Shown here piece after piece: positions 27,656 to 36,840 of a stretch of 64,000 bases of DNA. The DNA is from Kosmotoga arenicorallina S304. Lineage in GTDB: Bacteria > Thermotogota > Thermotogae > Petrotogales > Kosmotogaceae. The notes under the pieces were generated by a model. That model ran no database searches and was not told the origin of the DNA. It saw only the letters and a program-made list of their open reading frames with translations. The DNA lies in contig NZ_JFHK01000002.1 in the NCBI RefSeq assembly GCF_001636545.1, forward strand, positions 62,001-126,000, given 5' to 3'. Every line of letters starts with the position of its first letter. Position 1 is the stretch's first letter. The translations under genes were made by a program, and so were the position numbers.

Positions 27656-28572
27656 TGGGAATATTTTCGAGAGTTAAACAGGGATTAAGAAAAACAAGAG
27701 AATCCATTTTCAAGCGCGTGAAAAAGCTCCTTAATTTTGAAAAACTCGACGATGATACCCTTGAAGAAATAGAGGAGCTTCTGATCACTTCTGACATGGG
27801 GGTGGAGACTGCTGGCGAGGTCATTGAACAGTTAAAGGAGAAAGTCAGCAACTATGAAAATCCGACAGAAGCGTTAAGAGATATTCTGACAGATTTGCTT
27901 AAAATAGAACGTGTTGAGATATCTCCGGAAGAACGTCCATTGGTTATCTCTGTTGTTGGTGTCAACGGCACTGGAAAAACAACCACGATAGGAAAGCTAT
28001 CAAAACGGTTTGCTGAAGAAGGAAATAAGGTTGTACTTGCGGCCTGTGATACTTTCAGGGCAGCTGCTGTTGATCAGCTTAAAATCTGGAGTGAAAGAAT
28101 TGGTGTCGATTTTATCAGCCAGGGGCAGGGAGCCGATCCTGCCGCGGTAGCCTTTGATGCCGTGAGCCATGCAAAAAGCAAGTCTAAAGATGTTGTCATA
28201 ATTGATACCGCTGGAAGGTTGCATACCAAGCACAACTTAATGGAAGAGCTTAAAAAAATTCATCGCGTGGTGAAAAAGGTCATTCCAGAAGCCCCTCATG
28301 AGGTTCTCCTTGTGATCGATGCTACTACGGGACAAAATGGCCTTGTTCAGGCAAAAAAATTCATGAATGCTGTTAACGTAACGGGTATTGTTCTAACAAA
28401 ACTAGATGGAACAGCAAAAGGCGGGATTGTATTCGCTATTGTAAAGGAATTAGGGATACCGGTAAAATACATAGGTGTTGGTGAAGGCACAGATGACTTG
28501 AAGCCTTTTGACTCCTGCGAATTTGTGGAAGCTCTTCTGGGCACCGAAGAATTAGAGGAAAACGAGGTGTGA
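27655..28572 (+). CDS. ftsY: Signal recognition particle receptor FtsY
   Basis: The 305-residue SRP GTPase receptor has an N domain (about 20-95), then G domain motifs [33 protein letters not shown] and [10 protein letters not shown]. It docks ribosome-SRP complexes at the membrane. The acidic A domain of E. coli FtsY is absent, as in many thermophiles; a basic amphipathic N-terminus ([17 protein letters not shown]) may attach it to the membrane. Confidence 0.97.
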   Translation: MGIFSRVKQGLRKTRESIFKRVKKLLNFEKLDDDTLEEIEELLITSDMGVETAGEVIEQLKEKVSNYENPTEALRDILTDLLKIERVEISPEERPLVISVVGVNGTGKTTTIGKLSKRFAEEGNKVVLAACDTFRAAAVDQLKIWSERIGVDFISQGQGADPAAVAFDAVSHAKSKSKDVVIIDTAGRLHTKHNLMEELKKIHRVVKKVIPEAPHEVLLVIDATTGQNGLVQAKKFMNAVNVTGIVLTKLDGTAKGGIVFAIVKELGIPVKYIGVGEGTDDLKPFDSCEFVEALLGTEELEENEV

Positions 28573-28575
28573 AAA

Positions 28576-29040
28576 ATGGGATTCACAATCAAAAGTAGCT
28601 ATGCTTTAAGAGCATTACAGGATCTTGCAATTGCTTCAGAAAGCGGTAGAGAATTGGTCTCGCTTTCTGAAATTGCTAACAAAAACAAGATCCCCAGGGA
28701 TTTTCTTGAAAAAATTTTTGCTGAGTTAAGAGAAGCCGGATTTGTGAAATCAACCAGAGGGAGGTATGGTGGTTACACGCTCGCAAAAAAGCCCGAGGAG
28801 ATAAAGCTTAAAGCAGTTATTCTGAAACTTGACAGGCCCATGAATTCTTATATGTGCCTGCAATCCAGTGATGAATGCGAGATAGATTCAAATTGTGCCG
28901 TTAAATATGTATGGTTGAAGCTTTACAAAGCCATGATGGACGAACTCGGAAATATGACGTTGAAAGATGTTGTTGATCTTTCAAAAAAAATTGAAGCCGG
29001 TCAACAAATAGAGATATCTCAGAGCATTTCCAAAGGGTGA
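28576..29040 (+). CDS. Rrf2/IscR-type transcription regulator
   Basis: The 154-residue protein has an N-terminal winged helix with SLSEIANKNKIPRDFLEKIF and RGRYGGYTLAK, the standard Rrf2 DNA-binding unit. Residues about 94-108 carry three cysteines (CLQSSDECEIDSNC) placed as in IscR for an Fe-S cluster. It could sense Fe-S status or redox. It lies between ftsY and coaD; none of its usual targets (suf/isc) are near. Confidence 0.9.
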   Translation: MGFTIKSSYALRALQDLAIASESGRELVSLSEIANKNKIPRDFLEKIFAELREAGFVKSTRGRYGGYTLAKKPEEIKLKAVILKLDRPMNSYMCLQSSDECEIDSNCAVKYVWLKLYKAMMDELGNMTLKDVVDLSKKIEAGQQIEISQSISKG

Positions 29041-29046
29041 TGTTTA

Positions 29047-29523
29047 ATGAAGCGCGCGGTGTATCCGGGATCATTCGACCCAATCACTTTTGGCCACATA
29101 GACATTCTCGATAGGGCTTCAAGAATATTTGACGAAGTCACTGTATTGGTCATGAACAACATAAACAAGCGATATTTTTTCAGCTGGGAAGAACGATGTG
29201 GTCTGGTGAAAGAAGCCATCAAAAAATACAGAAATGTAAAAGCGGAAACATATGATGGCCTTCTCGTGGAATACGCCAGAAAGAATGAAATCAACGTTCT
29301 TGTGAGAGGATTGAGAGCTGTTTCAGATTTTGAATATGAACTACAGATGGCCCATATGAACAAAGCTATGTGCCCGGATCTGGAAACAGTGTTTCTCATG
29401 ACAGATTCAAAATACTCGTTTATATCCTCCACAGTTGTCAGAGAAGTAGCCAAATTTGGTGGCGACGTATCTCTTTGGGTTCCCGATTATGTTGCGCGCG
29501 CTTTTGAAAAAAAGTATAAATAG
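29047..29523 (+). CDS. coaD: Phosphopantetheine adenylyltransferase
   Basis: The 158-residue enzyme adds AMP to 4'-phosphopantetheine, the fourth CoA step. It has [16 protein letters not shown] (the T/HxGH nucleotidyl transferase motif), [14 protein letters not shown] and SSTVVREVA. Together with coaX in the same window it covers two of the CoA steps. Confidence 0.97.
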   Translation: MKRAVYPGSFDPITFGHIDILDRASRIFDEVTVLVMNNINKRYFFSWEERCGLVKEAIKKYRNVKAETYDGLLVEYARKNEINVLVRGLRAVSDFEYELQMAHMNKAMCPDLETVFLMTDSKYSFISSTVVREVAKFGGDVSLWVPDYVARAFEKKYK

Positions 29524-29579
29524 CATTGCCTTATCTCATTTGGTTAACCTATTTGAAATCTTGAATTAGATACGTGCGT

Positions 29580-29585
29580 TATAAT
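29580..29585 (+). promoter_or_regulatory. -10 of the tsf promoter
   Basis: TATAAT lies 44 nt before the tsf ATG in the intergenic gap after coaD. A clear -35 at the right distance is not seen (TTGAAT is only 13 bp away), so this is moderate. Confidence 0.5.
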
Positions 29586-29628
29586 CCTTAAAGAGAATAC
29601 TTATTTATCTGATAAAGGAGGAGCAAAG

Positions 29629-30237
29629 ATGGCTGAAAAGATCACTGCCTCAATGGTAAAGGAACTCAGAGACATGACTGGAGCAGGTATGCTTGATTGC
29701 AAAAAAGCTCTTATCGAAACCGAAGGCGATTTTGAAAAAGCAAAAGAGTATTTGAGGAAAAAAGGCGCAATGAAAGCTGATAAAGTGGCAGGCAGAGCCA
29801 CTGGAGAAGGAATCATTTACTCTTACATCCATCACAACGACAGGCTTGGGGTTTTGTTAGAGCTCAATTGCAACACCGATTTCGTTGCAAGAACTGATGA
29901 ATTTAAAGAATTAGCCCATAAACTTGCTTTGCAGATAGCTTCCATGGCTCCAAGATGGGTATCGAGGGAAAATGTGCCAGAAGATGTCCTGGCAAAAGAA
30001 AAAGAAATCTATGCGGAACAGCTTAAAGCTTCTGGTAAGCCAGAGCATGTTATTGAAAAGATAATCGAAGGTAAAATAGAGAATTTTTACAAAGAAAACT
30101 GCCTTCTTGAACAGGAATATGTTTTTGAAAAGGGTAAAACCATTAAAGAACTCATCGTTGACCTGATCGCTAAAACGGGTGAAAACATTCAGGTGAGTCG
30201 TTTTGTAAGATGGGAACTTGGTGGAGGTTCTAATTAA
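29629..30237 (+). CDS. tsf: Elongation factor Ts
   Basis: The 202-residue short-form EF-Ts, like those of Thermotoga and Thermus, has a UBA-like N-terminus ([22 protein letters not shown]) and the NTDFVAR motif that releases GDP from EF-Tu. The usual upstream partner rpsB is absent, but pyrH follows as in the common rpsB-tsf-pyrH order. SD AAAGGAGGAG lies before the ATG. Confidence 0.97.
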   Translation: MAEKITASMVKELRDMTGAGMLDCKKALIETEGDFEKAKEYLRKKGAMKADKVAGRATGEGIIYSYIHHNDRLGVLLELNCNTDFVARTDEFKELAHKLALQIASMAPRWVSRENVPEDVLAKEKEIYAEQLKASGKPEHVIEKIIEGKIENFYKENCLLEQEYVFEKGKTIKELIVDLIAKTGENIQVSRFVRWELGGGSN

Positions 30238-30246
30238 GAAATTACT

Positions 30247-30274
30247 GAGGTGAGCTTTGCTCACCTCTTTTTTT
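30247..30274 (+). terminator. Terminator between tsf and pyrH
   Basis: A 9-bp perfect stem GAGGTGAGC / GCTCACCTC with loop TTT is followed by seven T. It is a strong terminator, yet pyrH begins 12 bases later without its own visible promoter, so pyrH is probably expressed by partial read-through. Confidence 0.88.
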
Positions 30275-30285
30275 GGGAGGTAAGT

Positions 30286-30987
30286 ATGTACAAAAGGGTT
30301 CTTTTGAAATTAAGTGGTGAGGTTCTTAGCGGTGAAGGCAATAAAGGATTTGCGAAAGAAAAGATCGATTACTTGATTGGCGAACTCAAAAGCGTAGTGG
30401 AGCATGGCATAGAACTTGGGATTGTTATCGGTGCCGGCAACCTTTTTCGTGGTGTAGAACTGTCCTCGCTCAGCTCAAAATCGGCCGATCAGATCGGAAT
30501 GCTTGGCACGCTCATAAACTCAATATATTTGAAAGAAGCCCTTACAAATAGCGGTATAAAAGCAGTGGCTATTTCTTCCAGCGTGAACTCACCATCTTTT
30601 GAACCTCACCAGTATAATCTCATTGAAAGGTATTTCAGCACAAACCATGTGGTAATATTCGGAGGTGGCACAACACTTCCTTTTTTCACAACTGACACTG
30701 CTGCAGCCATTCGTGCTATTGAAATTAGCGCTGACGTTTTGATAAAGGCAACTAAAGTTGACGGGGTATATGATAAGGATCCGAAACTATACCCAAAAGC
30801 CACCAGGATAGGCAAAATAACCTTTAGCGAAGCCATTGAAAAGGGGCTAAAAATAATGGACAAAGAAGCATTTTCACTTTGCCAGAGATACAAAAAACCC
30901 GTGATTGTTATAAATTTCTTTATTCCCAACAGTTTATTAAGTGCTATAATAGGCGAGAAAACCGGAACATTAGTTTTACCTGATTGA
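30286..30987 (+). CDS. pyrH: UMP kinase
   Basis: The 233-residue bacterial UMP kinase converts UMP to UDP. It has RVLLKLSGEVL, GIVIGAGNLFRG and FGGGTTLPFFTTDTAAAIRA. ATG 30286 has GGGAGG five bases upstream; in-frame upstream codons lie inside the terminator and are not used. Confidence 0.97.
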   Translation: MYKRVLLKLSGEVLSGEGNKGFAKEKIDYLIGELKSVVEHGIELGIVIGAGNLFRGVELSSLSSKSADQIGMLGTLINSIYLKEALTNSGIKAVAISSSVNSPSFEPHQYNLIERYFSTNHVVIFGGGTTLPFFTTDTAAAIRAIEISADVLIKATKVDGVYDKDPKLYPKATRIGKITFSEAIEKGLKIMDKEAFSLCQRYKKPVIVINFFIPNSLLSAIIGEKTGTLVLPD

Positions 30988-31006
30988 TTTGAGGAGGTGT
31001 GGTTAA

Positions 31007-32290
31007 ATGTACGCTCAAATATTTGATATGCTGGCAAGAGAAGTGCTTGATTCAAGGGGAAACCCCACCGTTGAAGTCGAAGTATGGCTTGATGACGGGA
31101 CTTATGCAAAAGCAATTGTTCCTTCTGGTGCGTCAACAGGGAAATTTGAAGCTCTTGAATTAAGAGATGGCGACAAGAAGAGATACCTTGGAAAAGGCGT
31201 GCTAAAAGCTGTTGATAATGTAAATGAAACAATTGCACCTGAGCTCATTGGCATGAATGCGCTTGACCAGGTTGCCATAGACAACGCTTTGCTGAGAATT
31301 GATGGAACTGAGAACAAAGACAAACTCGGTGCTAATGCAATTCTAGGTGTTTCCATGGCTGTGGCGAGAGCAGCAGCGAATTATCTTGATATGCCTCTTT
31401 ACAAATATCTCGGAGGTGCTAACGCAAGACAGCTGCCTGTACCATTCATGAACATCGTCAATGGTGGTAAACATGCCGATAACAACCTCGATATCCAGGA
31501 GTTCATGATTGTCCCCACAGGTTTTGACACATTCAGAGAAGCCCTGAGGGCAGGCGTTGAAACATTCCACAATCTAAAGAAATTACTCAAGTCCGATGGG
31601 CATGTTACAGCTGTTGGCGATGAAGGAGGTTTTGCACCCAATCTTGGCAGCAATGAAGAAGCAATTCAGTATATCATAAAGGCAATCGAAGCTGCCGGTT
31701 ACAAAGCAGGCGAAGAAATATTTATTGCACTTGATTGTGCGGCGGACTCGTTCTTCGATGAAGAAAAAGGAGTTTACCTTGTTGACGGCAAAGAAATGTC
31801 TTCTGAAGAACTCATATCTTATTACGAAGATTTAGCCAACAGGTATCCCATAATCAGTATTGAAGATCCTTTCCACGAAGAAGATTGGGAAGCTTTTTCC
31901 AAATTCAATAAATTACTTGGAAACAAAATTCAGATTGTTGGCGACGACTTATACGTAACAAATCTAAAAAGATTGAAGAAAGGTGTGGAACTTGGCTGTT
32001 CCAATTCTATACTCATCAAACTCAACCAAATCGGTTCTGTTACCGAAACTCTGGAAACAATCGAATACGCCCAAAAACATGGAATGAGCTGTGTGGTTTC
32101 ACACAGATCTGGTGAAACAGAGGATACATTTATTGCCCATCTCTCGGTCGCAACAAATTCAGGTATGATTAAAACCGGATCAGCTTCCAGAAGCGAAAGG
32201 ATTGCCAAATACAACGAGCTTCTCAGAATCGAAGAAGAACTGGGCGATGCCGCCGTATTTGCTGGCACGGATTCCTTCTACAATCTTTGA
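31007..32290 (+). CDS. eno: Enolase
   Basis: The 427-residue enzyme makes phosphoenolpyruvate. [16 protein letters not shown] at the N-terminus, [15 protein letters not shown], the metal-site segments and the C-terminal [13 protein letters not shown] signature are present. SD GGAGGTG lies seven bases before the ATG. It lies between pyrH and the serine dehydratase genes and is followed by a terminator. Confidence 0.98.
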   Translation: MYAQIFDMLAREVLDSRGNPTVEVEVWLDDGTYAKAIVPSGASTGKFEALELRDGDKKRYLGKGVLKAVDNVNETIAPELIGMNALDQVAIDNALLRIDGTENKDKLGANAILGVSMAVARAAANYLDMPLYKYLGGANARQLPVPFMNIVNGGKHADNNLDIQEFMIVPTGFDTFREALRAGVETFHNLKKLLKSDGHVTAVGDEGGFAPNLGSNEEAIQYIIKAIEAAGYKAGEEIFIALDCAADSFFDEEKGVYLVDGKEMSSEELISYYEDLANRYPIISIEDPFHEEDWEAFSKFNKLLGNKIQIVGDDLYVTNLKRLKKGVELGCSNSILIKLNQIGSVTETLETIEYAQKHGMSCVVSHRSGETEDTFIAHLSVATNSGMIKTGSASRSERIAKYNELLRIEEELGDAAVFAGTDSFYNL

Positions 32291-32304
32291 AACAATTAAA
32301 ATTT

Positions 32305-32336
32305 AAAAAGGCGCGGGGATTCTCCTGCGCTTTTTT
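32305..32336 (+). terminator. Terminator after eno
   Basis: An imperfect GC stem (GCGCGGG / CCTGCGC, one G-T) with A5 upstream and T6 downstream. sdaAB follows 14 bases later, so it may attenuate rather than stop. Confidence 0.75.
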
Positions 32337-32349
32337 GGAGGAATTTGAG

Positions 32350-33045
32350 ATGATTTTAGATGTCATTGGGCCCATCATAATTGGTCCATCAAGCTCGCAC
32401 ACAGCAGGAATGGTAAGGCTTGGAAGAACTTTTAGATACCTTTTCAACCATTCCTTCTCAAAGGGCGAATCTCTGAAAAGAGTGGAATTTTACCTCAACA
32501 AACCTTTATTCAGCAGCTACAAGGGGCACGGAACCGATCGAGCCCTTGTGGGTGGCGTATTAGGATATTTTGAAAGCCAGGAAGAAATCAGGTCTTCTAT
32601 TGAAATCGCATCATCTCTAGGGCTTGACATTGTATTTTATTGCAAATCATTTGAAAATAGCCACCCTAATATGGTTATGATATCAGGAAATTCAGATAGC
32701 GAAGCACATTATCTAATCGGCGCATCAACGGGCGGTGCTTCAATTGAAATACTTGAAATCGATGGAGCCCCGATGAATATTTCCGGGACATTTCCAACAT
32801 TGATCATAAAGAATTCTGATACACCCGGAGCCTTATCGAAAATTGTTGGGGCAATAAGCATGAAGAAGCTTAATATCAGCAATATGTTTTTGGTCAGGAC
32901 AAATAGGCTGAAAGGCGAAGCAACGTGTATTGTTGAGCTGGATGACGTACCAGAGGGCGAGTTGATTTCCCTGTTAGAAAAACTGGAACCAGTGTTATCT
33001 GTGTCTTACCTCCCCCCGATAACCACTGCAATAGGAGTGACATGA
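32350..33045 (+). CDS. sdaAB: L-serine dehydratase beta subunit
   Basis: The 231-residue subunit starts DVIGPIIIGPSSSHTAGMVRLG, the conserved SDH beta motif, and ends with an ACT domain (LIIKNSDTPGALSKIVGAIS, about 160-225) that may bind serine as regulator. With the alpha subunit it deaminates serine to pyruvate. ATG 32350 has GGAGGA upstream. It ends directly at sdaAA. Confidence 0.95.
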   Translation: MILDVIGPIIIGPSSSHTAGMVRLGRTFRYLFNHSFSKGESLKRVEFYLNKPLFSSYKGHGTDRALVGGVLGYFESQEEIRSSIEIASSLGLDIVFYCKSFENSHPNMVMISGNSDSEAHYLIGASTGGASIEILEIDGAPMNISGTFPTLIIKNSDTPGALSKIVGAISMKKLNISNMFLVRTNRLKGEATCIVELDDVPEGELISLLEKLEPVLSVSYLPPITTAIGVT

Positions 33046-33915
33046 ATGAATTTCAAAAGGCTTATAGATACTGCCCTTAATACCAGCACCGATTTGTACG
33101 AAGTAATCTCGAACTGGTACATGCTTGAAAGTGGAACTTCTTCAAAAGAGCTATACGCATTTTCTGAAAGAATGATAACATCCATGCTGAAAGCATACAA
33201 AGAGCGCCAAAAGGCATCAATCCCATCATTAACTGGCTGGACAGGTGATATAGCTCAAAATTTAAGGAATTACACCCCGAGGTTTCTTAATGAGCAGCTG
33301 CTTTATGCTTTGGAAGTTGCAATTTCAATGGCAGAGCACAATGCCTCTATGGGGAAAATCGTTGCCTGTCCCACCGCTGGGGCTTGTGGTGTCGTTCCCG
33401 GTATTATTTTGAGTTTGAAAAGATTTAACGGAGTGAGTGTTGAAAAGCTCAGCAAAGCCCTGGTTGTCGCTGGGGCTGTTGGTGAGTGTATTAAGGGGAA
33501 AGCTTCCATTTCCGGCGCTGTTGCTGGCTGTCAGGCAGAAATCGGTACAGCAACAGCTATGGCTTCTTCAATACTGGTATACATTGCCAGCAATAACAAT
33601 TATCGGGCATTATATTCTGCACCGGCTCTGGCATTGAAGTCTTTGATGGGACTGGTATGTGACCCTGTTGGTGGATATGTAGAAATCCCCTGTGTTAAAA
33701 GAAACGCTTTTGGAGTTTCAATTGCCTATACAGCTGCCGAAATGGCACTGGCTGGAATAGAATCTCTCATTCCCTTTGATGAAGTTGCTGAAGCTATGGG
33801 AAAAGTAGGACGAGCTTTGCCGGAATCCCTTCGTGAAACCGGAGAAGGTGGAATCGCGGCTACCCCAACCGCAAAGAAGTTACTAAATGAATTCATAGAC
33901 AGGAGTGAATCTTAA
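33046..33915 (+). CDS. sdaAA: L-serine dehydratase alpha subunit, iron-sulfur type
   Basis: The 289-residue catalytic subunit has the ACPTAGACGVVPG motif, GAVAGCQAEIG, and GLVCDPVGGYVEIPCVKRN. The Cys residues hold the 4Fe-4S cluster that activates the serine hydroxyl, so the enzyme is oxygen sensitive and fits an anaerobe. Adjacent codons TGA ATG join it to sdaAB. Confidence 0.97.
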   Translation: MNFKRLIDTALNTSTDLYEVISNWYMLESGTSSKELYAFSERMITSMLKAYKERQKASIPSLTGWTGDIAQNLRNYTPRFLNEQLLYALEVAISMAEHNASMGKIVACPTAGACGVVPGIILSLKRFNGVSVEKLSKALVVAGAVGECIKGKASISGAVAGCQAEIGTATAMASSILVYIASNNNYRALYSAPALALKSLMGLVCDPVGGYVEIPCVKRNAFGVSIAYTAAEMALAGIESLIPFDEVAEAMGKVGRALPESLRETGEGGIAATPTAKKLLNEFIDRSES

Positions 33916-34502
33916 TGATAAAGCTGATTATTTTTGACCTTGGTGGTGTATTTTATGATAATGCTGATGTGACCTCTGCAATCTCCAGCGATCTTGGTAT
34001 TAGTGTGGAGCAATTTTTGAGATACGCGAAATTATCTGGCTTGAAGGAATTTAGTTGCGGGAAGATATCTGCCGATCAATTCTGGAAAAGGTTTCATGCT
34101 GTATCCGGTATAAAGGTACTGGATGAACTATGGGGAAAACACTTCAAGCCAATCCTCAAAGAAGAAACCCATACTCTTATTCAAAAGCTCAAAGCGAAAT
34201 TCACGGTTGTAGCGGGCTCAAACACCATCGAACCTCATTATGAAATAATGAGAAACCGCAGGGATTTTGAGATTTTTGACCGTGTATACGCGTCGAATAT
34301 CATTGGTTATTCCAAACCAGATCCCGCATTTTACAAAGAAATTCTAAAAGCAGAGAAGACAAACCCGATTGAAGCTGCTTTTATTGACGATACTGAGGCA
34401 AATGTGCTCTCAGCTAGAGAGCTTGGTATAAAGGCAATTCATTATAAAGATGACATTGAAATCGAAAAGCTTTTTGATGAGATCATTCTTCAAGCTTTAT
34501 GA
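33915..34502 (+). CDS. HAD-superfamily hydrolase
   Basis: The 195-residue protein has motif I IIFDLGGVFYDN (nucleophile Asp8), a helical cap, VVAGSNTIEPHY as motif II region, YSKPDPAFYKEIL as motif III Lys, and FIDDTEANVLSARELG as motif IV. The second Asp of motif I is Gly, as in YihX-like members. Substrate unknown. It overlaps sdaAA by one base and runs convergently into ispD by 20 nt. Confidence 0.88.
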   Translation: MIKLIIFDLGGVFYDNADVTSAISSDLGISVEQFLRYAKLSGLKEFSCGKISADQFWKRFHAVSGIKVLDELWGKHFKPILKEETHTLIQKLKAKFTVVAGSNTIEPHYEIMRNRRDFEIFDRVYASNIIGYSKPDPAFYKEILKAEKTNPIEAAFIDDTEANVLSARELGIKAIHYKDDIEIEKLFDEIILQAL

Positions 34503-35172
34503 GATAAGATTCAGCGATTTGGAGATCAGTTTGTGCAGTTATCTTGAAATTTGGTGAACGGGAACTCAAAAGAGTTACCTCACCTCCATATTTCATATAA
34601 AGTGTTGCGTCATCTGTTGCATCCAAAAAGTGGTCACTCAGCGCTTTTTCATGTGCTCTCAATATCTCTTCGAAAATAAAACATTGAGGAGTTTGAGCTT
34701 TCCAGAGTTTTCTTCTATCCAATACTTTTAACAAAATTCCATCTTCTGCTTGATAGATGGTATCGGTTATTTTTTCAGCGATAACCGCACCTTTTCCGGG
34801 CTTAACATATGATAATATCTCTTCAATTTGATTCGCATTAAAAAGGGGGCGAGCAGCATCATGGATCATGACTTTATGGGGTTTGTATCGCGACAGCGCA
34901 TTCAGGCCTTTATGCACTGATTGCTGTCTGCTTTCACCGCCTGCAACTACTTCTACCCTTTTCAACCCATAATTTTTCAGAATACTTAGTGCTCTTGCAA
35001 CCCAGTCAGGATGCATGACAAGCACAACACAATCTATGAGAGACGACTGATAAAACAACTCAACTGACCTTATGAATATCTCTTTCCCATTAAGCTTTAC
35101 AAATTGCTTGGGGAGAGGGGAGCCGAAACGCTTCCCCTCGCCACCAGCAACAATTAGCGCAGCAGTTTTCAT
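34483..35172 (-). CDS. ispD: 2-C-methyl-D-erythritol 4-phosphate cytidylyltransferase
   Basis: The 229-residue enzyme joins CTP and MEP in the non-mevalonate isoprenoid pathway. AALIVAGGEGKRFGSPLPKQF holds the CTP site, HDAARPLF and TQTPQ-like AQTPQCF are typical, and DATDDA lies in the substrate site. It overlaps DUF1015 by four bases and meets the HAD gene tail to tail. Confidence 0.95.
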   Translation of the reverse strand: MKTAALIVAGGEGKRFGSPLPKQFVKLNGKEIFIRSVELFYQSSLIDCVVLVMHPDWVARALSILKNYGLKRVEVVAGGESRQQSVHKGLNALSRYKPHKVMIHDAARPLFNANQIEEILSYVKPGKGAVIAEKITDTIYQAEDGILLKVLDRRKLWKAQTPQCFIFEEILRAHEKALSDHFLDATDDATLYMKYGGEVTLLSSRSPNFKITAQTDLQIAESYLIKLEE

Positions 35173-36410
35173 TTCAACAGATGCACAAAGAGACCGCTTC
35201 TTAATTTGGGTTCAAACCAGGTGGATTTTGGTGGCATGACCATTCCCATATCTGCTACTTCCATGAGGTCTTCCAGAGAAGTTGGATATAAGGCAAAAGC
35301 CACTGCCCACCCTCTGTCTACCCTTTCTTCAAGGGTTTTCAGACCTCTAATGCCGCCTATAAAATCTATTCTGGGATCCTTTCTTGGATTCTCGATTCCG
35401 AGGATAGGCTCAAGAAGGTTCTTCTGAAGTATAGAAACATCAAGCCTTGCCACAGGATCAGCAGCATCAAAGCTATTTTCTTTGGCATGCAGTACATACC
35501 ACTTACCTGATAGATACATGCCAAATTCATGCTTTTTGGCTGGCTTATAAGGAGCGACAGAAGCCCGTTCTATTTCAAATGCCTCTTCCAATTTCTTAAT
35601 AAATTCTTCTTCTGACAGTCCGTTGAGGTCTTTAACTACCCTGTTGTAATCCAGAACCTGTAACTGAGAATGCGGGAAGATCACAGAAAGGAAGTAATTG
35701 TACTCTTCTTCGCCTGTGTGATTGGAATTTTGAGATTTCATGATTTCTCTTACCCTTGAAGCAGAAGCAGCTCTATGATGGCCATCGGCTATATAAAGGG
35801 CTGGGATTTTTTCGAAGGCTTTTTTGATTTTTTCTATATCTTTCTGCTCATAAACAGGGAATACTTTATGCTGAACTCCATTTTCATCTGTAAAATCATA
35901 TAGTGGGAAAAGCCTGTTTTTCAATTCTTCGAGAAGTTCATTAAAATCTCTATCTGCTTTGAAAGTGAGAAATACAGGGCCTGTGTTTGCCCCAACAGTG
36001 TGTACATGCTTTGCCCTATCATCTTCTTTGTCCTGTCTTGTAAGTTCATGTTTCTTTATCGCTCCCGACTGATATTCATCAACTGAAGCGCAACCCACTA
36101 TACCTGTTTGAGTATGGTCGGCCATTTTTTGCCAGTAGATATAATATGCGGGTTTGTCTTCTATGACCAAAATCCCCGATTTTATCATTTTTTCCAGATT
36201 TTCCCGTGCTTTTTCGTAAACGGGTTCTCCATAATGCGGAACATCAGGGGGAAGATCAATTTCCGCCCTGATAACATGCATGAAGCTTTCTGGAAGCTTT
36301 CCGAATTCCTTTGCCTCTTCGTAACTTACTACATCATATGGCGGACAACTCACGTTTTCAACAAGATCCGGTTTTGGCCTTACAGCCCTGAATGGTTTAA
36401 CTACGGACAC
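35169..36410 (-). CDS. DUF1015 family protein
   Basis: The 413-residue protein matches the DUF1015 layout: FRAVRPKPDLVENVSCPPYDVVS at the N-terminus, ELTRQDKEDDRAKHVHTVGANTGPVF, a YIADGHHRAASA motif near residue 205, and CPPYD. A start at GTG 36410 has AAGGAGG six bases upstream; longer versions run through ybeY. The function of the family is not settled; the HHR segment suggests a nucleotide or phosphate site. Between ispD and ybeY in a four-gene minus cluster. Confidence 0.85.
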   Translation of the reverse strand: MSVVKPFRAVRPKPDLVENVSCPPYDVVSYEEAKEFGKLPESFMHVIRAEIDLPPDVPHYGEPVYEKARENLEKMIKSGILVIEDKPAYYIYWQKMADHTQTGIVGCASVDEYQSGAIKKHELTRQDKEDDRAKHVHTVGANTGPVFLTFKADRDFNELLEELKNRLFPLYDFTDENGVQHKVFPVYEQKDIEKIKKAFEKIPALYIADGHHRAASASRVREIMKSQNSNHTGEEEYNYFLSVIFPHSQLQVLDYNRVVKDLNGLSEEEFIKKLEEAFEIERASVAPYKPAKKHEFGMYLSGKWYVLHAKENSFDAADPVARLDVSILQKNLLEPILGIENPRKDPRIDFIGGIRGLKTLEERVDRGWAVAFALYPTSLEDLMEVADMGMVMPPKSTWFEPKLRSGLFVHLLK

Positions 36411-36411
36411 T

Positions 36412-36840
36412 TTATCCCTCCTTGACAAATTTATCAAAATATTTTCGCTGACGTTGAAACATCTCTTTCGCTTCTTCTTCATCATTTTCGTGTTCATAGC
36501 CAAGAATGTGCAATAATCCGTGGATTATCATCAAACTCAATTCTTCCTCAAAACTGTTTCCATAGTCTTTTGCTTGGCGTTCAATGGTTTCAAGGGAGAT
36601 TATCATATCGCCAATAACATCTTCATCAAGCCCATATTCAAAAGAAAGCACATCAGTAGGGCCTTCCTTTTTCCTGTACTTCGCATTCAATTTCGCGATT
36701 TCCGCATCGTCAGTGAGCAAAAGGTCCAGTTCTGTATTGGGTTCGTTCCCAAGTTCATCAACAATTACATTTTTTATCAAAGCTTCAAGTTTTTCAAGAT
36801 TGATTATCTTTGCTGTTTGGTTTTCTATTGCGATTTTCAT
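36412..36840 (-). CDS. ybeY: rRNA maturation RNase YbeY
   Basis: The 142-residue metalloprotein has the H-x3-H-x5-H zinc signature HGLLHILGYEHE, plus DVLSFEYGLD. It helps mature 16S rRNA and checks ribosomes. It overlaps the upstream HD phosphodiesterase gene by 47 nt and is close to phoH, the common phoH-pgpH-ybeY grouping. Confidence 0.95.
   Translation of the reverse strand: MKIAIENQTAKIINLEKLEALIKNVIVDELGNEPNTELDLLLTDDAEIAKLNAKYRKKEGPTDVLSFEYGLDEDVIGDMIISLETIERQAKDYGNSFEEELSLMIIHGLLHILGYEHENDEEEAKEMFQRQRKYFDKFVKEG

Noticed and set aside
30606-31238. 210-codon reading frame antisense to pyrH and eno
   Set aside because: Lies opposite two highly conserved genes, crosses their boundary and lacks an SD or recognisable motif.
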